Assembly (NCBI GenBank): GCA_039707465.1
Contig: CM077645.1
Span: 145,321,503-145,385,502 of the forward strand
Source of the DNA: Rhabdophis nuchalis
Lineage: Eukaryota > Chordata > Lepidosauria > Squamata > Natricidae
DNA length: 64,000 bases
Direction of reading: 5' to 3'
In this document: positions 22,799-64,000 of the stretch, in pieces
Layout of the letters: the number at the start of each line of letters is the position of its first letter
Position numbering within the stretch: position 1 is the stretch's first letter
Translations under genes and position numbers: made by a program
Notes under the pieces: model-generated
Database searches by the model: none
Seen by the model: the letters and a program-made list of their open reading frames with translations, nothing else
What the model was told of the DNA's origin: nothing

Positions 22799-24240
22799 TC
22801 GCTCATCGCACCATGAGTGGGTGGCTTGCAATGTTAAAAAGAATAAGACTATACAAAAACATATATATAATAAGAATAAAATGTTGTAAAAATACAAATT
22901 ATCAACTATAACTAAAAGATGGGGAGGGAGGAAGTAGGATGAGTAATGGGGAGGAAGTGGGGTGAGGTGGGGGAGCACTTGTTAATCTATCAACCACTTC
23001 CAGCATGACACTCCCTCGTGGGAGCTCCAGGCCAACATGTAATAATTTTAATATGCAGTTCAATATCAGATGACTCTCCTAATCAGTGGGGAAATTGAAA
23101 TAACAGCAGTACATAATTTCAAGGGATTCGGTGTTTTGCGTTTTACATTTCTAAGTTTTTATATCCCTAGGACATACAAACATTTTTTAACTGATATACG
23201 AGAATGTCAGTTGCATGTTGCAGAAGAAAAACCAAACTATCAATTTTTCTAATATGGTAGTTATAATGACTGGCATTTACTCATAATATTTGTCACAACC
23301 AGGACCTACTGGATATGATACAATTCAGTTGTACAGTTCCTGTTCTGTTAGGTGTCTTGAGCAGGCAGGATAGAAAATAAGTAAAAGAATGAGTAGCAGC
23401 ATGTGGATCTCTTCTTCAGCTTATATGCAAACAGTTTCTAAATTTTAGGAACTATTTGTGTTACAACATGCTTTGAAATAAATTCTCTGCGTGCCAATGT
23501 TTTTTTTTGTAAAGCAGCTGGCGCTTGAAACAATTAGTATTAAGCTGTAAAAATGTCAAGCACCCAAATTTAGCTTCCCCTATAGGGGTGCTTGCTTGGC
23601 TCGTATCACTGATCAAGCTGGATACTAGGCCTATATTGGTCATAAATAGTTGCTAAAGTGTCCTTCTCGGATGTCTAACAGCCTTTGTGAAGTCGGATTC
23701 CACAAGCACAGATAGTTCCTCTGACTTCCCCAAGAGCTGATAGCCACTGACTACAAGTGTGCTTAGGTTAGGATGCTTGGCAAATGTCTGCCTGAACATT
23801 GCGATACTTTCTCAGGAATATTTAAAAAAGAAATAGGCATTTTTCATAAGAACTCAGATTGCCCGTCCAAGTCATGACATCCTCTTTTAATAGATTGAAC
23901 TTGATCTATTACATCAGGTCTCTGTCTTTTAGAAAACTTTTGGAGGCCGTTGTTTTCTTCTAATGCCTTGATGTAAATAGATATAAAGTCTACCGCCAGC
24001 AGAAAGAAGCCTTCTTCATCAGTGAAATCCTTGGGCAAATTTTTTCATCAGTAAAATCCTTGGCCAATTTTTTTTTATCCTAACGCTTTACAGAATCGAC
24101 ATGTCTCATGAAGAGGGACCCTTTTCTACTATCTTTATAAAGCACAAAAATTTATGTTGTCCTAAAAATAGCTGTGTGTTGGACCTGAAGGCTTCCTTCA
24201 GTCAGGAAATTTATGCATTGCTGACAACTTTCTCCAGAGG
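22799..24240. other. No confirmed gene; one odd short ORF
   Basis: 22799-23045 looks like a further old LINE 3' fragment. A 64-codon minus ORF (24038-23844) reads PKDFTDEEGFFLLAVDFISI and has a protein-like composition, but I see no family or splice sites. A partial direct repeat TCATCAGTRAAATCCTTGG occurs at its start. Confidence 0.4.
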
Positions 24241-24306
24241 TTATTATTATTATTATGATTTATTGGACTTCTAGACCGCCCCCTCTCCCCGAAGGGACTC
24301 GGGGCG
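24241..24306 (-). mobile_element. Very short CR1 3' end
   Basis: TTATTATTATTATTATGATT tail followed by CCGCCCCCTCTCCCCGAAGG and GACTCGGGGCGG, then unique DNA. It ends about 60 bp before the MYLK4 start codon. Confidence 0.7.
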
Positions 24307-24368
24307 GTTAGATTGTGCTTTCCAAGAAATCTGATCTATGGAAAGGAATATTGAACTCTTGAAGGAAA

Positions 24369-62463
<38,095 letters not shown>

Positions 62464-62824
62464 GTAATTGCATGCCAGTAACATTTTGTTTTTAATATGT
62501 TGTCTGCAGAGTTCCATTCGAAAAACCCCAAAATAATAAGCATGTTTTAAAGAATGACATTAAGACCGCTAAAATGAATAAGTAAAACAAATTCAATGCC
62601 AAAAATGAAAACTCTTTGCATTTTATTAAAAGGTTATTTAGGATAAGTCACATATTAATATTTATATACTAGTTATGTAATATTACCAAGTTGTTTTTTT
62701 ATTAATAAACCTCAACCATGTTGATAATGATGATAACTGAATTGGTCCAGAGGAAGAATAGGAACACCATAAGAGCAGCAAAGTTCTAAAGAAAAGAAAT
62801 TGCACAGATCATTCATTAGGATTA

Positions 62825-63181
62825 CCGTATTTTTCAGAGTATTTCCCCCCCTAAAAGAGCGTGGAAATGTTGGTGCGTCTTATACAGCGAATACAGCCAT
62901 TTTTGACCTCCCGAAAGTCCCCCCTGCATCACATTTTTGTGAAAAATGGGCAAAAAACGGGCCGTTTTTCACCAAAATGGGGGTTCCCCCACCCCCTAGT
63001 GGTGAAAAACAGGGGGCGTTTTTGTGAAAAATGGGGTGCATTTTTGCCTTACCCCAGCCCTGCTGAAGCCTGCAAAGTGCTCCTGAGGGCCAGGGAGGAC
63101 AAAAACTTTTTTTTATACTTACCTCTTTGAAATCTTGGTGCATCTTATACACTGGTGCATTTTATACTTCAAAAAGTATGG
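62825..63181. mobile_element. Tc1/mariner-like MITE with TA duplication
   Basis: CCGTATTTTTCAGAGTAT to ATACTTCAAAAAGTATGG, TA on both sides. Inserted at the very start of the Tigger-like element that follows. Confidence 0.85.
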
Positions 63182-63183
63182 TA

Positions 63184-63223
63184 GGTAGCCCTTAACTTAC
63201 AACCATTTGCTTAGTGTCTATTT
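63184..63223. mobile_element. Start of a Tigger-like element
   Basis: GGTAGCCCTTAACTTACAAC and CATTTGCTTAGTG, the left end of the 21897/25281 family, cut by the hAT element at 63224. Confidence 0.6.
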
Positions 63224-64000
63224 CAGTGGTTCCCAAAGTGGGCGTTAACGCCCCCCAGGGGGCGGTGGCCCACATTAGGGGGGCGCTAGGAGGCCAAGCG
63301 GCTGCAGGGGGGCACTAGGAGGCAACAGGGGGGCACTGAGGGTGAGGAAGAAACTTGCCAAGCGGAAGATGGGCTGTTAAAGCCTATCGGCGCAGGCAGA
63401 AGGACAACATCATTAAAACAAACCTGGAAATAGCGGGTTTCCCTTTAAGCAACGTCACCACCCTCCCCTCCAATCACCGCCTTCCTCCCAGGGGAGGCGT
63501 GCGCATGCGTGCTGCTTCAATCTTCTGTCCCCGACCAGCTCCAGCGTCCTCTCCTCCCTCCGCAAAAGCCCCTGCCAGGCCAGCAAAGATCCCATCTGGA
63601 CCAGGCGGTGCTGGGACCCTCTGCGCCCCCGCAGGGGCTCCCTTGCTCTGAGCTGCACTTTGGAGCGGGCAGTGATCCCTTGAAAGCCCCCAGGTTGGTC
63701 CTCCTCCTCACCCGGATCCAGAGCGGCGCTCCCCGCCCGGCCTTTGTCCCTGCTGGCCCCAGGGAAGCAGATGCTCCAGCCCCAAAGTGAACCGGAGGGA
63801 GCTGGAAGAAAGCTCGGAGGTCCTCTAGTCATCCAGCAGTGACAAAGGCCGGGCGGGGAGCGCAGCTCTGGATCTGGGTGAAGAGGACGACCAACTTGGG
63901 GGCTTTCGAGGGATCGCTGCCCGCTCCAAAGCGCAGCTCAGAGCAAGGGAGCCGCTGCGGGGGCGCGGGGGGTCCCAGCGCCTCCTGGTCTGGATGGGAT
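63224..64000. mobile_element. hAT-like element with large inverted repeat, runs off window
   Basis: Starts CAGTGGTTCCCAAAGTGGGC and GTTAACGCCCCCCAG. From 63591 to 63754 a GC-rich arm (GATCCCATCTGGACCAGG through GCCTTTGTCCCTGCTGG) is repeated in inverse at 63833-64000, with a loop of about 80 bp. No coding evidence despite several overlapping GC-driven ORFs. Confidence 0.7.

Noticed and set aside
62880..63832. Long ORFs at the GC-rich right end
   Set aside because: Inverted-repeat and MITE DNA is open in several frames because stops are rare in GC-rich text; no splice or family support.

Overview
This is a window of vertebrate nuclear DNA, most likely from a squamate reptile and probably a snake. 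It has long introns with GT-AG splice sites and one interrupted protein-kinase gene. The repeats are those of squamates: tRNA-derived SINEs including a Sauria-type copy, RTE/BovB fragments, many CR1 pieces, L1-type LINEs, dense hAT-type miniature transposons, and CR1 copies whose 3' ends run into AATAG microsatellite. The species is inferred from repeat content and not proven.

The only gene I can support is MYLK4 (myosin light chain kinase family member 4), on the + strand. I can join eleven coding exons (24369-24728, 39869-39935, 41135-41561, 44781-45055, 47745-47850, 48515-48608, 50156-50265, 52206-52347, 56166-56236, 60627-60755, 62311-62463). All reading phases agree across the ten introns, giving 644 codons plus two bases. 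The first four exons encode a roughly 376-residue lysine/serine-rich N-terminal extension. The next seven encode the kinase domain from the glycine loop to beyond the APE motif. The end of the kinase domain, any autoinhibitory or calmodulin-binding tail, the stop codon and the 3' UTR lie past the right edge.

Layout: 1-24.3 kb is intergenic or 5'-flanking DNA with repeats only. It holds an R4/Dong-like LINE end at a TAA array, two Helitron-like elements at 4.1-6.1 kb, a BovB LINE, SINEs, and a four-layer transposon nest at 17.5-20.7 kb. That nest contains a fourfold tandem amplification of an L1 3' end. 24.4-39.9 kb is the first coding exon and a 15-kb intron. 39.9-62.5 kb holds the rest of the visible gene, with introns full of hAT elements, a (ATACT)n array, a long (AAT)n array 50 bp after an exon, and a nearly intact antisense CR1 ORF2 of 996 codons inside a hAT element. 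The right end is another hAT-like element with a large GC-rich inverted repeat that runs off the window.

The clearest unusual structures are the post-insertion tandem amplification of L1, the Helitron pair with expanded GGTA repeats, the almost intact CR1, and a set of perfect 8-bp target duplications with a shared nnnTAnnn pattern that points to a Buster-type hAT source. I saw no CRISPR, operon-type or RNA-gene system, and nothing I would call a new multi-gene system.
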